Shown here piece by piece: positions 1 to 10,416 of a stretch of DNA of 64,000 nucleotides. The notes below the pieces were generated by a model, which ran no database searches, was not told the DNA's origin, and saw only the letters and a program-made list of their open reading frames with translations. The DNA comes from Microglena sp. YARC. Lineage: Eukaryota > Chlorophyta > Chlorophyceae > Chlamydomonadales > Chlamydomonadaceae. Location of the stretch: contig CM039465.1 in the NCBI GenBank assembly GCA_022414725.1, positions 42,924,397-42,988,396 of the forward strand. Direction: 5' to 3'. Each line of letters opens with the position of its first letter. Position 1 is the first letter of the stretch. Made by a program: the position numbers and the translations under genes.

Positions 1-225
1 TGGTACCATTCCTAAGGGAACTGTTTTTTACAGGTGTTGTTATATTGATTATGGTGTAATATTAATAGGTATGATTTTATGTTGCCATTTTATGGTGCCA
101 TATTAGTATTAATTGTATAATACTCATAGGTCCCAGGCCCCATTCCCGAGGGAACTCATTTTTTTCTCAGCTGGTGTAATATTTATTATGGTGTAATTCA
201 TCCTCATACAGCCTCAAACATTTGT

Positions 226-433
226 TTTTGGCGGTGCCCCCTCTTCAAGGGGGCGGGAGCCCCCAGGGTTACCCATTTGTCCGTTTGACCGACCAACCGC
301 CTGACCGAGACGAAGCCTGACACATCAGCAAACAGTCTCGTAACTAACTCGCTTCGGATGCCACCTGTCGCTCCGTCGCGAACACTCTCCGCCATGTTTT
401 AGCGTCGCTTGCAACGCTGCATAGAACTTGTTA
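226..433 (+). repeat. Dispersed repeat family R1, copy 1
   Basis: R1 is a repeat of about 200 bp seen about twelve times in the window on both strands. It opens with GGCGGAGCCCCCCCTTC and a GC-rich hairpin (GGGGGGCGGGAGCCCCC), continues with ACCCATTTGTCCGT and TGAAGCCTGACACGTCAGCC, then CGGTCTCGTAACTAACTCG, and ends with ACGCTGCATAGAACTTGTT. Short ORFs crossing it on either strand are by-products of its open composition. No terminal inverted repeat or target duplication was found, so its class is unknown. Confidence 0.8.
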
Positions 434-473
434 AGCCGGTGTGCTGCACCTGCCGCACCTGCAGGATGTGGAC

Positions 474-669
474 CAGGGTACTTTCAAACGCGCGCTTTTG
501 CGCGCTGGCGCGCTGCCTTTTTGAGCCTCACTGCACGTTACGCGCAGTTTTTGCAACCTCCTGTGGGCATAGCAAGCATTTTTTGCGCTTTTTGCACTAC
601 AAAGCGCAGTTTTTGTTTTTTTTCAAGTGCGCTAAAGCGCTGGCCAATTTGGTCAATGGAAGTACCATG
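474..669. mobile_element. hAT-like MITE (family A), copy 1
   Basis: A 196-bp non-autonomous element. It starts CAGGGTACT and ends AGTACCATG, an imperfect inverted repeat. It is flanked by 8-bp direct repeats atgtggac (466-473) and atgttgac (670-677), 7 of 8 identical. The interior is full of GCGC palindromes (AAAGCGC, GCGCTTT). CAGGG-type ends with 8-bp target duplications are hallmarks of the hAT superfamily. Four further copies lie in this window. Confidence 0.8.
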
Positions 670-892
670 ATGTTGACCCTAGCACCACTCTTTGCCTCAG
701 TGACCTTGATCTTGGCGCCGCCCTCAAACATTTGTTTTTAAGCTGGTGTGATAAATTCATCCTCGCTTTTGCTCTTGTTAGCTTGTGCAATATTAATGAC
801 CTCCCTTAGTTTTATATAACCATGGCTTTACGCACTTTATAGTCTTCAAACAAAGAAACAAACAACTTCTAATAAAAATGGCTTTATGCAGC

Positions 893-1075
893 TTTGCATG
901 TGACGCTAAAAAATGGCGGAGAGTGTTCGCGACGGAGCAACAGGCGGCAACGGAAGCGAGTTAGTTACGAGGCCGTTGGCTGATGTGTCAGGCTTCGTCT
1001 CGGTCAGACGGTCGTACACACAGACGGACAAATGGGTAACCCTGGGGGCTCCGTCAAAAATGGCTCAATGCAATG
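893..1075 (-). repeat. R1 repeat, copy 2
   Basis: Reverse-complement R1 copy, from the GACGCTAAAAAATGGCGGAGAGTG end to GGGGGCTCCGTCAAAAA. Copy 3 follows directly in the opposite orientation, giving a tail-to-tail pair. Confidence 0.75.
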
Positions 1076-1084
1076 TTTAGGCGG

Positions 1085-1123
<39 letters not shown>

Positions 1124-1315
1124 TTAATGGGTGTGGGAGCCCCCAGGGTCACCCCGTGTGTGTGTTTGTCAGTTTGTTTGTGCAACAGAGACGAAGCCTG
1201 ACACGTCAGCCAACGGTCTCGTGACTAACTGGTTTCAGTCCGCTCGATTCCGTTGCCAGCACTCTCCGCCAATTTTCCCTGTCGCTTGCGACGCTGACTA
1301 GGACTTGTTTCAATG
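1076..1315 (+). repeat. R1 repeat, copy 3, with a 38-nt poly-C run
   Basis: Plus-strand R1 copy whose GC-rich head is replaced by an uninterrupted C run (1086-1123), then TGGGAGCCCCCAGGGT and the usual body, ending GACGCTGACTAGGACTTGTT. The 1316-1590 stretch after it is AT-rich with nothing recognised. Confidence 0.7.
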
Positions 1316-1590
1316 ACGCCTGGCCATTCCGCCGCTGTATGGCAACGTATGTGTAGGGCCAAACTAGTTAGAAATGGCTCCCCTAACCTACTGGTTTGGG
1401 GGGCAGCGTGTCGCACTGGGATCGCACCGATTCGCCCAACGTGATATGATCTTTGCTTAATCCACCTGATTTGTTATCAAAAACAAATATTGTATACATT
1501 ATTATTATAAATTATTAATACATGAATTCGTGTTGTTAATCCTTATGGGATATAAAAAAACTAATTTCACTTCTGTTTTTCATCTGATAG

Positions 1591-2917
1591 CTGCAGGTGC
1601 AGACGACGCCAAGCCTGCTGGGGAGCCGGTAGTGGGTGAGGCAGGACCATCCGGAGCTGGGGGAAGGCCTGGGTCCCAGGGCCCCGAGGGTCGGCCCGGG
1701 GAAGAGAGAACCACCACCTCAGCTGCTTTCGCAAGTGCGGGTCCAGAGCCCTCTCTGTTGAAAGTCACCTCGAGCTTGTTCGACATGATGACGAACCTTA
1801 CGAGCTACAACAGCCAGCGTGGCATGGGGGGGCCCACTGGCGGGGGGGGGCCTCGGCCAGCCCTCTTGACCGCCACCTGCAATCATCACAAGCAGGCTTC
1901 CCTTCTGCCCCGCACAGCTCCCTGCCCCTGATGTACAGCCTGGATCAGCAGCAGCAGCAGCGGATGTACGGGGATCGCAGTCCCGAAAGGTCAGGGCGTA
2001 TGAATCCGGGCCCTAGCGCAGAGGCACTTCTTAAGGAGCTGTTGAAAGAGCAGCATTTGAGAGAGCAGCAGCAAAAAAACGCAACTGCTGGGGCTCCCAA
2101 GCTCTTTCACTACGCAGGTAGTTCGCCGCATCATATGGGTCAGGGCCCGCACCAGATGGGTCATGAGTCAGGGTCCCAGCTGGTGGTTCGGCCGAACACG
2201 TACCGCCTGTCCAACGACGGGGGCGGCGGGCAGCACCTGCTGCCAGCTCACAGCGACGGATTCGGAGGGGGGCGTGGTCACAGCGGTCATGGTGACGGGC
2301 TTGGAGGGGGTCTCGGAGGGGGCCGTAGCCATAGCGACGGGGGAGGACATAGCCCGGCTCGGCTGGTCGACAACGCACTGCTGGCATCGAGGGGTCTGGT
2401 CTCAGTTGGAGGACACCAGCACCAACCCCGCTATCACGACATCTCGCTGCAAGGGTCGGACAACCCTCCCTTGCCGAACGGTCGGCGGGTGTCGACTCAG
2501 ATCCTGGGCGAGGGGGCTGGTCCCTCCCACCCGCTCACCCTCTCCTCCCTCTCCCAGTACGTAAGCCTGCAGGAGCCCAAAGGGATGCTTTCAAACCAGC
2601 AGCACCTCCAGCACCCCCAGGGGGGGGGGCCATCGCACCAGTACAGCGCCCCTAGCTGGCTTATCTCCGAGCTAGCCCAGAGCCTGGGACCCCAACAGGG
2701 CCATCCTCAACTAGGCAACCCAGCCCCGGGGCTGATGGGGCAGAGTGGGGGGTGGATCAACCGTAGCTCGCCCCACCAGCTGGTCAACCTACCCGAGGGT
2801 TTCAATCGCATCCCCAACACCCTCTGGCAGCACCCCAACGGCAGAGCAGTGCATGGGGGGGGGCTGGGGGGGCAGGGTCCAGCTGGGACCCAGCCGCACA
2901 TCCCCTTGCGCAGGTGA
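1591..2917 (+). CDS. Low-complexity regulatory-type protein exon (one frameshift)
   Basis: I do not recognise the family. The exon starts after an acceptor-like ctgatag at 1584-1590, so the gene probably begins upstream or outside the window. The first part runs in one frame to the 9-G run at 1842-1850 (Ala/Gly/Pro-rich, then SLFDMMTNLTSYNSQRG). The sense reading continues one frame over (SPLDRHLQSSQAGF, then MYSLDQQQQQRMYG) to a TGA at 2915-2917, about 440 residues in all. The C-terminal part has a polar helix (LLKELLKEQHLREQQQ), His/Gly-rich stretches and conserved-looking pieces such as PSWLISELAQSLG and LPEGFNRIPNTLW. The make-up resembles the disordered tail of a transcription regulator, but no DNA-binding domain is visible. 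An alternative end is a weak donor (CAG/GTGATC) at the stop. The single-G mismatch could be a sequencing error in a homopolymer. Confidence 0.6.
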
Positions 2918-2923
2918 TCGCAT

Positions 2924-3140
2924 GGGGGGGGGGGGGGGGGGGGGGGGGGGGTCTAATCCCTAAAAACTGGATTTGACTGGATTGTGTTGGATTTGACTGG
3001 ATTGTGTTGGATTTAACTAGATTGGAAACAATTTGACTGGGTAGGAAAGGATTGCATAGGATTGGATTTAAATTAAATTAATTGAATTGGATTGGATTTA
3101 CATTTTTGGATTGGATTACAATACATTGGTATGGATAGGA
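2924..3140. repeat. Poly-G run followed by degenerate GGATTGGATTT repeat
   Basis: A run of about 28 G (2924-2951) is followed by decayed copies of GGATTTGACTGGATTGTGTT and GGATTGGATTT. No coding potential is seen. Confidence 0.7.
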
Positions 3141-3229
3141 ATTTAAGGCATTGGGTTGTATTGATTCAAATGATTTGTATTGGATTGGGTGTCGTTCGAG
3201 CTCAGGATGTGGATTGGATTGGGTGGTGT

Positions 3230-4015
3230 TTCATACACTACATAGATCCTATAGTCTAGCAGCCTCCAGGCCCATTGGCTGCTGGCTGTGGAATGAGCAT
3301 GGGTATATTAAATACCAATATGCCACTCTCCTACATGCAACAACAACACTATTGGCTATGTGGAATAGATACAGTAGTCTAGCAGCCTCTAGGCCCACGG
3401 CTGCTGAACGAGGAATGAACGTTGGTATGTTAAATATCAATATGCCACGCTCCTACATACAACAACAACAATATTGGCTATGTGGAATACATGCAAAAAT
3501 ATTGGCAGTGTGTCATAGATACAGTAGTCTAGCAGCCTCTAGGCCCTCGGCTGCTGAACGAGGAATGAGCGTGGGTATGTTAAATATCAATATGCCACGC
3601 TCCTACATGCAACAACAACAGTATTGGTTATGTGGAATAGATAAAGTAGTCTAGGAACCTCCAGGCCCATCGGCTGCTGAACGTGGAATGAGCGTGGGTA
3701 TATTAAATACCTATATGCCACGCTCCTGCAAACAGCAACAACAATATTGGCTATGTGGAATACATGCAACAATTGGCTGTGTGTCATAGATACAGTAGTC
3801 TAGCAGCCTCTAGGCCCACGGCTGCTGAACGTAGAATGAACGTTGGTATGTTAAATATCAATATGCCACGCTCCTGCAAACAGCAACAACAATATTGGCT
3901 ATGTGGAATAGATGTAGTAATCTTGCAGACTCCAGGCCCTTGGGCTGCTGGACGTGGAAAGGACGTGGGTTTATTAAATACCAATATGCCACGCTCCTTC
4001 ATGCAATAATAATAA
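3230..4015 (+). repeat. Decayed tandem repeat, about 6 copies of 120-155 bp
   Basis: Units carry CAGTAGTCTAGCAGCCTC, then GGCTGCTGAACG, then AATATGCCACGCTCCTACA and a CAACAACAA stretch. Copies of the TCTAGCAGCCTC core lie near 3254, 3373, 3529, 3649, 3798 and 3918. Open frames of 60-170 aa here come from unit periodicity and are not genes. Confidence 0.75.
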
Positions 4016-4265
4016 TAATAATAATAATAACTGATCACAATAAAATCAATGATAATAATAATGGCAATGTGGAATAGGTATAGTGGAATGCTATGTGGAA
4101 TGTACTGTGGTACCAAGGAATGTAACGTGGAAGGTACTGTGGTACTGTGGAATGTACAGTGGTACAGTGAAATGTACTGTGGTACCGCAGAATATACAGT
4201 GGTACCGTGGAATGTACTGTGGTACTGCAGAATGTACAGTAGTACTGTGGATTGTACTTCGAAAC
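4002..4265 (+). repeat. (AAT)n microsatellite and short GTGGTAC repeat
   Basis: An AATAATAAT tract (about 4005-4060) is followed by roughly nine copies of a 20-25-bp unit built on GTGGAATGTACTGTGGTAC. The unit contains GGTACC and GTAC palindromes. Confidence 0.7.
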
Positions 4266-4674
4266 CGTGGTTATACGTGTGCATATAAAATACCAAAATA
4301 GCACACAATATTCTAAGTGTACGTACAAGGTGTTACATACAATTGCATCGGCTATTGAATATATATAATGTAGTAATAAATACAGTGATCCATCAGATTG
4401 CATGCTGCTGGCCTGGGTATAACAAAAACAAATATACGAAAACACATGTATAAATACACATACGCGTATACCATGCTCCTATGTCCAATGGCGTTGACCA
4501 CGTTGAATTGATGCTATAGTCTAGCGGCCTTCTGAGCATGGAGAACACATGGGTATAACAAATACATATTTAGGCATATGCGCATTTGTATTCATATATG
4601 TATTTTTTATGTATAAATAAAAAATGCACGCACAAAAATAAATAAATAAACCCAGATACATGTGTACAATGTGT
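4266..4674. other. No gene seen; diverged tandem remnants
   Basis: AT-rich sequence with scattered diverged pieces of the 3.2-4.0 kb repeat, for example AGTCTAGCGGCCTTCTGAGC near 4508. No supportable coding region. Confidence 0.5.
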
Positions 4675-5450
4675 ACCTGCGGCATCTTTCAGAATGCCCT
4701 GTAGACACAGTGACAGTGGTCTAGGAGAGTAGACACCTCACTAAGCAGATAGAGTGTGTACAGTGTGTACCTGATGCATATTTTTGAGTGCCTTGTAGAC
4801 ACAGTGGCTGGTCTAGGAGAGTAGACACCTAACTGATCAAATGCAGTACATACAGTGTATACTTGAGGCATCTTACTGAGTGCCATGTAGACACAGTGAT
4901 AGCAGGGTAGACACCTCACTGAGTAGATTCAGTGTTTACCTGCGGCATCTTTATGAGTGCCCTGTAGACACAGTGATAGTCGTCTAGCAGAGTAGACACC
5001 TCACTGAGTGTGTACAGTGTGTACTTGAGGCATCCTACGGAGTGCCTGTAGGCACAGTGATAGTGGTCTAGGAGAGTAGACACCTCACTGAGTAGATACA
5101 TTGTTCACCTGCGGCATCTTTATGAGTGCCATGTAGACACAGTGATAGTGGCCTGGCAGAGTAGACACCTCACTAAACAGATAGAGTGTGTACAGTGTGT
5201 ATCTGATGCCTCTTTCGGAGTGCCCTGTAGACACAGTGGCAGTGGTCTAGCAAAGTAGACACTTCACTAAGCAGATACAGTGAGTATAGTGTGTACCTGG
5301 TGCATCTGTCGGAGGGCCTTGTAGGCACAGTGATAGTGGTCTACGAAGTAGACACCTCACTAAGCAAATACAGTACATACAGTGTGTACATGATGCTTCT
5401 TAAGCAGTGCCCTGCTAGACACAGTGCATTGGTCTAGCAGAGCAGACACA
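4675..5450 (+). repeat. Minisatellite, about 9 copies of 80-95 bp
   Basis: Unit core GCCCTGTAGACACAGTGA plus GGTCTAGGAGAGTAGACACC plus CAGTGTGTAC. Copies of the GTAGACACAGTG motif lie near 4702, 4796, 4886, 4965, 5050, 5131, 5226, 5320 and 5414, with moderate divergence. Confidence 0.8.
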
Positions 5451-5529
5451 GATGGGGGGAGGGGGGCGGGGGGGGCGTATAATGACAAGTGTGGCTGGAA
5501 GAGGTGGGGGGGTTCATGTGTATGTGTGA

Positions 5530-6055
5530 GAGATACAGTGGTCTAGCAGCCTTCAGGCTGGCTCTGACCATTGAGCGCACATGGGTATGATAAGCACATA
5601 CATATACCACACTCCTTAGTACGATTGTATTCATCACTCTGAATTTATAATGTGCTCTTGCAGCATTCAGGCTGAGAAGTGAACATGGGTATGACAGACA
5701 AAAGCAGCATCTATACCACACTCCTTAGTTCATGTTCCGTGGCTGCGCTGATTTGAGGCTGTGGTCTAGTAGCATTCAGGCTGAGGAGTGGGCATGGGTA
5801 CGACAGACAAAAGCAGCATCTATACCACACTCCTTAGTTCATGTTCCGTGGCTGCGCTGATTTGAGGCTGTGGTCAAGTAGCATTCAGGCTGAGGAGTGA
5901 GCATGGGTACGACAGACACAAACACTGTCTATACCATGCTCCCAAGTTCAACTGTTTTCACCACTCTAAATTTATAATGTGATCTTGCAGCATCCAGGCC
6001 GGGGAGAAAGTGTGGGTTTGGCAGACACAGACATCATCTTGGCTACACTCCTTAG
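5530..6055 (+). repeat. Tandem repeat related to 3.2-4.0 kb block
   Basis: Four or five copies share GTCTAGCAGCCTTCAGGCTG, then GAGCATGGGTA(T/C)GA, then CTATACCACACTCCTTAG. The 5.7 and 5.8 kb copies are nearly identical, so some duplication was recent. Confidence 0.7.
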
Positions 6056-6061
6056 TTAGTA

Positions 6062-6370
6062 CGAAATTGAAATTGAAATTGTTACATCCGTGTAGAACCG
6101 TTACTCACAGGACGTGAAGTTAAGGACACCATAGCGTAAGCCGGAGCTAGCTATAGTCACCGTAGGGCCATCTCAGTAAAAGGAATTACCACCGATGCCT
6201 GACCGGCAGGCACCGTAGCCACATCATGCCAGTGCAGCTTAATACGGGGGTTTTTCACCCCGGTTACATAATTCACACAATGCAGCTGGCAAGACAAAAC
6301 CTGAGAGGGGGGACGGTCTGTGTGCTAGTCCCCGGGTATCGACCCGGGGTGTGCTTCCATAAAACTAGAT
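6062..6370 (+). repeat. Dispersed repeat R6, longer copy
   Basis: Starts in a (GAAATT)n tract, then TACATCCGTGTAGAACCGTT, AGGACGTGAAGTTAAGGACA and AAGCCGGAGCTAGC. The first 100 bp recur in reverse at 28513-28612. The tail contains a CGGGGGTTTTTCACCCCGG hairpin and CCCCGGGTATCGACCCGGGG, which resembles a tRNA T-arm/B box. A tRNA-derived origin is possible but unproven. Confidence 0.6.
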
Positions 6371-7228
6371 TCTCATAGCAAGCCTCTGTGCTGCTGTACT
6401 GCTGCTGCCTATTTATTTGCTTTTTTATTTATTTGTATGGTTGAAGTGCGACGAGATGCATTACAGCCTATGAGATCACATGGGATAAATGATTAGGAAA
6501 ATCATTATTCAGTTAGCTACTCAGTCAGCTCCCTGATGTAGCTGATAACTAATAGTTTGTCAGCTACTCCTATGTGTCTGCTCTCATTGTTTCTTTTTGG
6601 GGCTATGCATGGAGCTCCCAGCCAGATCCATCAGCCAGCCACTGGGGAAAGCCCAAAGCTTTAGGCTGCATTGGAATGCCTGTCGTGTCATGTCAGGTCA
6701 GGTTTAAGACACACCAGCTAGCTTTCGCTTCAGCCCAAGGATGGGGGAAGGGAGCCGCTTAGAAGCTCCTACTTGTAGCTCGGAAAAGAAACAATTTCTG
6801 CTAAAGCCAATGAACTTGGAACGAAACAGTTTTAAATAAATAAAGTTACGAGAGGTTGAGGGGGCCAGCCCGTTTTCTTTTACTACGGCCAACCACCAAA
6901 ACATAATTTCCAACACCCAAATGAGTCTTTACATCCAATTACCGTATGCTGTTTGCGACTTTTAAGACTTTTTTTTACGGCATCTGGAGTATACTCAAGG
7001 TAACTTGAACTTCAACTTAGTCACATGTAGTGCTGTACTTCTGTACCCCTGCCCAATGAACAGTGTTTTCAAAACTAAGATCAGCCGATCACAACTATTC
7101 CTTTGAGCCTTGGAGTTGGCCAAACTCACCCTTCGAGGCGAAAATCCTTCTTGTAACAAAAATTGAGTACCGGTACTTGAACGTGAACCTGGTTACATGG
7201 CTCCAGCCAAGCACTTGCACATTCTCTT
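6371..7228. other. No gene seen
   Basis: Contains an R9-type snippet (AGAAGCTCCTACTTGTAGCT near 6760) and one copy of the R8 repeat (TACGAGAGGTTGAGGGGGCC near 6845). ORFs are shorter than about 70 codons with no recognisable protein. Confidence 0.5.
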
Positions 7229-7399
7229 CAGGGTTGTTCAGGACGCTGCGTTCTCCATCGCAGACGCTTCGTCAAAGGGTCCGTCGCGTCGTAGTCCTGC
7301 GTCGCAACGGGGGAAGGGTCCGTTGCATCGGAGGACCCAGGCTGTGCAATCGGTTGCGTCTCACACAGCAGAGCTGGGGGGTCCTCCTGGAGCATCCTG
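7229..7399. mobile_element. hAT-like MITE (family B)
   Basis: 171-bp element. It begins CAGGGTTGTTCAGGACGC and ends GGAGCATCCTG; the ends form an imperfect inverted repeat. Flanking direct repeats attctctt (7221-7228) and attctctc (7400-7407) match at 7 of 8 positions. The interior is rich in GCGTC(C/G) motifs such as CTGCGTCGCA, also present near 9388, 48619 and 62599. Confidence 0.7.
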
Positions 7400-7486
7400 A
7401 TTCTCTCAAGTGTGCCTACTCTTATGTAGGAAAGTTAGGTGTACACTGAGTTACTGACCCTCACGTCGATCTCTGTCAGTTGGTCA

Positions 7487-7659
7487 CAGGGTAATCTTGA
7501 GCGCTGACTTCTTGACCCCCTCAGCGCTTTAAGCGCAGTTTTTTGCAACCCCTTGTGGGCGCTGCGAGCAATTTTTGCGCTTTTTGCACTACAAAGCGCA
7601 GTTTTTTTGTTTTCAAGTGCGCTAAAGCGCTGGCCAATTTGGCAGTTTGAAGTACCCTG
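7487..7659. mobile_element. hAT-like MITE (family A), copy 2
   Basis: 173-bp element with ends CAGGGTAAT and AGTACCCTG. It is flanked by perfect 8-bp target duplications gttggtca at 7479-7486 and 7660-7667. The interior shares TTTTGCAACC, TTTTTGCACTACAAAGCGCAG and AAGTGCGCTAAAGCGC with copy 1. Confidence 0.85.
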
Positions 7660-7667
7660 GTTGGTCA

Positions 7668-8019
7668 TCTTAAAAACGTGGTTTGGCTTACAAATAAGCA
7701 ACTAAGCAACCCCTGCCCCACCACCCACGTCCCCCCACACTGACAGGCTTAGTTTCTCACACAGATTGATCAATATTGGGGCATATTCAGAGTATTCCCA
7801 TATGAACTTAAAATCCATGGGGTGCAGAACTGCAGACACAGCCAGGTCTGAAGGCCTGGGCCAGCCCCTTGATTCTCACATTTATTTGTACATATCTTCT
7901 TACGCCCTTCTTTGCCTAATTATATTTGTATTTGAACTTGAAATATGATTTTAATTGTTACATGGTATTTCAGTCAACTCTGGGCTTCTCACAGACTTTC
8001 ATTTCCAAGCCCCCCCCCC

Positions 8020-8050
<31 letters not shown>

Positions 8051-8124
8051 AAAATCGATCGGCACGAAGCAAAATTTGGAGGTCTTAGCACCTCCTGTCC
8101 AGTGATATTCCTAAGGATTTTGCC
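7668..8124. other. No gene seen; poly-C and (AC)n
   Basis: Holds a 27-nt C run (8010-8036) running into an (AC)n microsatellite to about 8052. No supported coding sequence. Confidence 0.6.
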
Positions 8125-8310
8125 ATACACGTTTAAAATCGGGCTGCACGATGCCTAGGTGTGGCATTTGCGAAGGAAGAAAAATTTAAGATCGGGCTGC
8201 ACGATGCCCAGGTGTAACATTTGGGAAGGTAGAAATGTTTAAAATGGGGTTGCATGATGCCCAGGTTGGACATTTGGAAATTGAAAACGTTTACAATCGG
8301 GCTGCTTTTT
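8125..8310 (+). repeat. Tandem repeat, about 4 copies of about 60 bp
   Basis: Unit: ATCGGGCTGCACGATGCC, AGGTGT, CATTTGG(G)AAG, then TTTAAAAT. A related block is at 8750-8970. Confidence 0.7.
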
Positions 8311-8749
8311 CGGCCTGCCCGATTGATTCTAGTATTAGGCAGCACTTTCCCTTACATTCGACATTTCTGGTGTTTCAGCATCGCTTCAGCATACAAAATT
8401 GACCCCAGATCAACTAGGCAAAACATGACACACTTGACAGGGCAGGGGCGCCAACGTACTTCGTGGCGCCGAGGATGGTGCGGTATGTAGCTGCAAGGCG
8501 GCAGCACACCCTTCTCGATGTTGCTCAGACGACCAGTATTTGACCTCTACATCTGGGCAATTTGGTAACTTGGGATGAGAACATTGTTTTGCGTGGGAGA
8601 CTAAATACTCGACGCCGCGGTTACCAAGAGCCCTGCAATTTGAATCCTACTACAACTTTGACTTGGCCTGGAGTCTGAAAGCTCGTGTTTTGAAAACTCG
8701 AACTTGGCCTGCCGGTTAGAACTGCTGGTGACCAGCGCGCGATACTGTC
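8311..8749. other. No gene seen
   Basis: Unique-looking sequence between two blocks of the same tandem repeat. Open frames are short and unsupported. Confidence 0.4.
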
Positions 8750-8970
8750 GACACGTTTATCATCGGGCTGTCCGATGCCCATGCCAAGCACCTGCAATCC
8801 GGAAACGTTTATAATCGTGGCAGCCCGATGCTCAGGCCAAGCATCTACCAGCCGGAAACGTTTAATATCGTGGCAGCCCGATGCTTCACCAATATATCTG
8901 ATATCTGGAAACGTTTCCCACACCTGGGAGCGCGATGGACCAAAACGGGAATAAACGTTTGTAATCGGGC
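8750..8970 (-). repeat. Tandem repeat related to 8125-8310
   Basis: About four copies of GGAAACGTTTATAATCG, GGGCTGCCCGATGC, CCAAGCA. They share the CGGGCTG/CGATGC core with the upstream block in partly inverted order. Confidence 0.6.
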
Positions 8971-9387
8971 GATCCCGATAACTCATGGCAAGGAATATCC
9001 CTGCTCCTGATTGTGCCTTTTAAAAAAGATGACTTCTGTTTAGTTCATTACCGGTAATCACTTGTGAAGCTTGCTGCCGGTGTGGTCACATACTAAACGG
9101 TTACGATATAGCCTCCATAGTCCATACCAACCCATCACCACCATCTATCATTAGCAATTCAGCATACATCATGTCCTGGAATAGTCTGTCTTCAAACTGT
9201 ATAATTTGTTTAATGCCATAGACTCTCAGAGTGCTCCCTGATTTCCGTGGATATTGGGGAATTGGAATTGGGAGACGGTGAGCAGCCCAGAGTTGGCTTA
9301 TAACCATGTCAAAACCCAAGCTTTAATACTTCATCAATTCATGATCATGATCATCATTATCATCATGCCATGTGTGTATGATCTGAC
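8971..9387. other. No gene seen
   Basis: Moderately AT-rich sequence with a short ATCATGATCATCATTATCATC tract near 9340. Confidence 0.4.
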
Positions 9388-9480
9388 CAGGGTTGTTCAA
9401 GACGCTGACTGTCCTGCGTCGCAGACGCAACGTCGAAGGGTCCGACGCAGCTTCAGTGGGTTGGTTGCAGGGGCCCTGCC
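9388..9480. mobile_element. Family B MITE, left-end fragment
   Basis: CAGGGTTGTTCAAGACGCTG resembles the left end of the 7229 element, followed by CCTGCGTCGCAGACGCAACG. I found no right end or target duplication, so it looks truncated. Confidence 0.45.
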
Positions 9481-9539
9481 CTTACGGGGATAAACTCGCT
9501 CAAAGATTGGGGTATTAGGCGGTATCAGGGTACTTTGGT

Positions 9540-9875
9540 CGGCCAACCTGACTCCCGACGACAGCACTTCACTTCGACAACACTCTCCGCCGATTTTCCG
9601 CATAGCTTGCGACGCCGCCTAAGACTTGTTGAGCCTGAGGACGATCAAAATCTCGAGCCTATGCGAAACTCTTCAAAACGATAGATAGCAGGATTATTGC
9701 TAGTGGGGTAGAGATTGTACCTCCCATTTGTATACCTTACACGGACGAAAAGTTGGCAACAAATTGTCAAAATGGGTTTGCCAAAGGGTTGATTCCAGGG
9801 GGTCGAAGGGACAACGGGGTGACCCTGGGGGCTCCCACCCCATCCCCCAGAAGGGGGGGCTCCGCCAAAAATCGG
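9540..9875. repeat. R1 fragments in opposite orientations
   Basis: 9540-9625 is the 3' half of R1 on the plus strand (ACTCTCCGCCGATTTTCCG to AAGACTTGTT). 9795-9875 is the 5' GC-rich head on the minus strand (CCCTGGGGGCTCCCACCCC, GGGGGGGCTCCGCCAAAAA). Confidence 0.6.
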
Positions 9876-10279
9876 ATTTTGCCTACAATTAGGGTGCCTC
9901 AAACCGAGCCTCAAACCGTGGGGACAGCCTGAAGATGAATCCGGATGAATCTGAATCCTGGATGAATCCCGGATGAATCTGACCAGCCACCTGAAACCGT
10001 GACACGTCATCCGAACGGTTTCATCAACGTATACCTGGGTTTTTTCTAGTCATGATCTCGCGGCGACTCCCTGCCCCCAACCCCAGCACAAGCACACTAC
10101 GCCCCGATCACCGATCATTCATCCATCTCCTGAAACTGCGACCACTCCATTGTCTTCGAAGGACTTGAACAGGCTACCCTATCTGGCTACTTTCTTCCCC
10201 CCATCGTCAGTTATCTTCCTTCCTCCCAGAATCGTCAGTTGTCGCCAGTCCCCCCACGCTCCCACAGTCGTCTCTGGAT
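9876..10279. other. Region upstream of the LRR gene
   Basis: Contains a short GGATGAATC repeat (9930-9985). 10190-10267 is pyrimidine-rich and ends in a plausible acceptor (CCCACGCTCCCACAG, 10253-10267). The first LRR-gene exon could therefore be internal, with an unseen exon upstream. No TATA-like box stands out. Confidence 0.4.
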
Positions 10280-10416
10280 ATGGCTGCGTTCGGTGCAGCC
10301 TTGCGCACGCTCCAACCTGTCAACCAGCGGTGCCAGCTGTTCCGAGAGGAATGGTCCGACGAGGATCCTGAGGAGTGGGAGCGTATATTGTTGGAGGATG
10401 GAGAGCTAGTTGAACT
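10280..10416 (+). CDS. LRR gene, exon 1 (acidic N-terminus)
   Basis: Starts at ATG 10280 (MAAFGAALRTLQPVNQ) and continues with an acidic stretch (EEWSDEDPEEWERILLEDGE) to the donor CT/GTAAGA at 10417. It ends after two bases of a codon. Completing that codon with the first base of exon 2 gives L followed by MLESCSI, a proper LRR strand (LxLxxCxI), which supports the junction. The frame is open upstream and an acceptor-like site sits at 10267, so this may not be the true first exon. The product is a predicted intracellular LRR scaffold protein; no kinase or other catalytic domain is visible. Confidence 0.6.
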
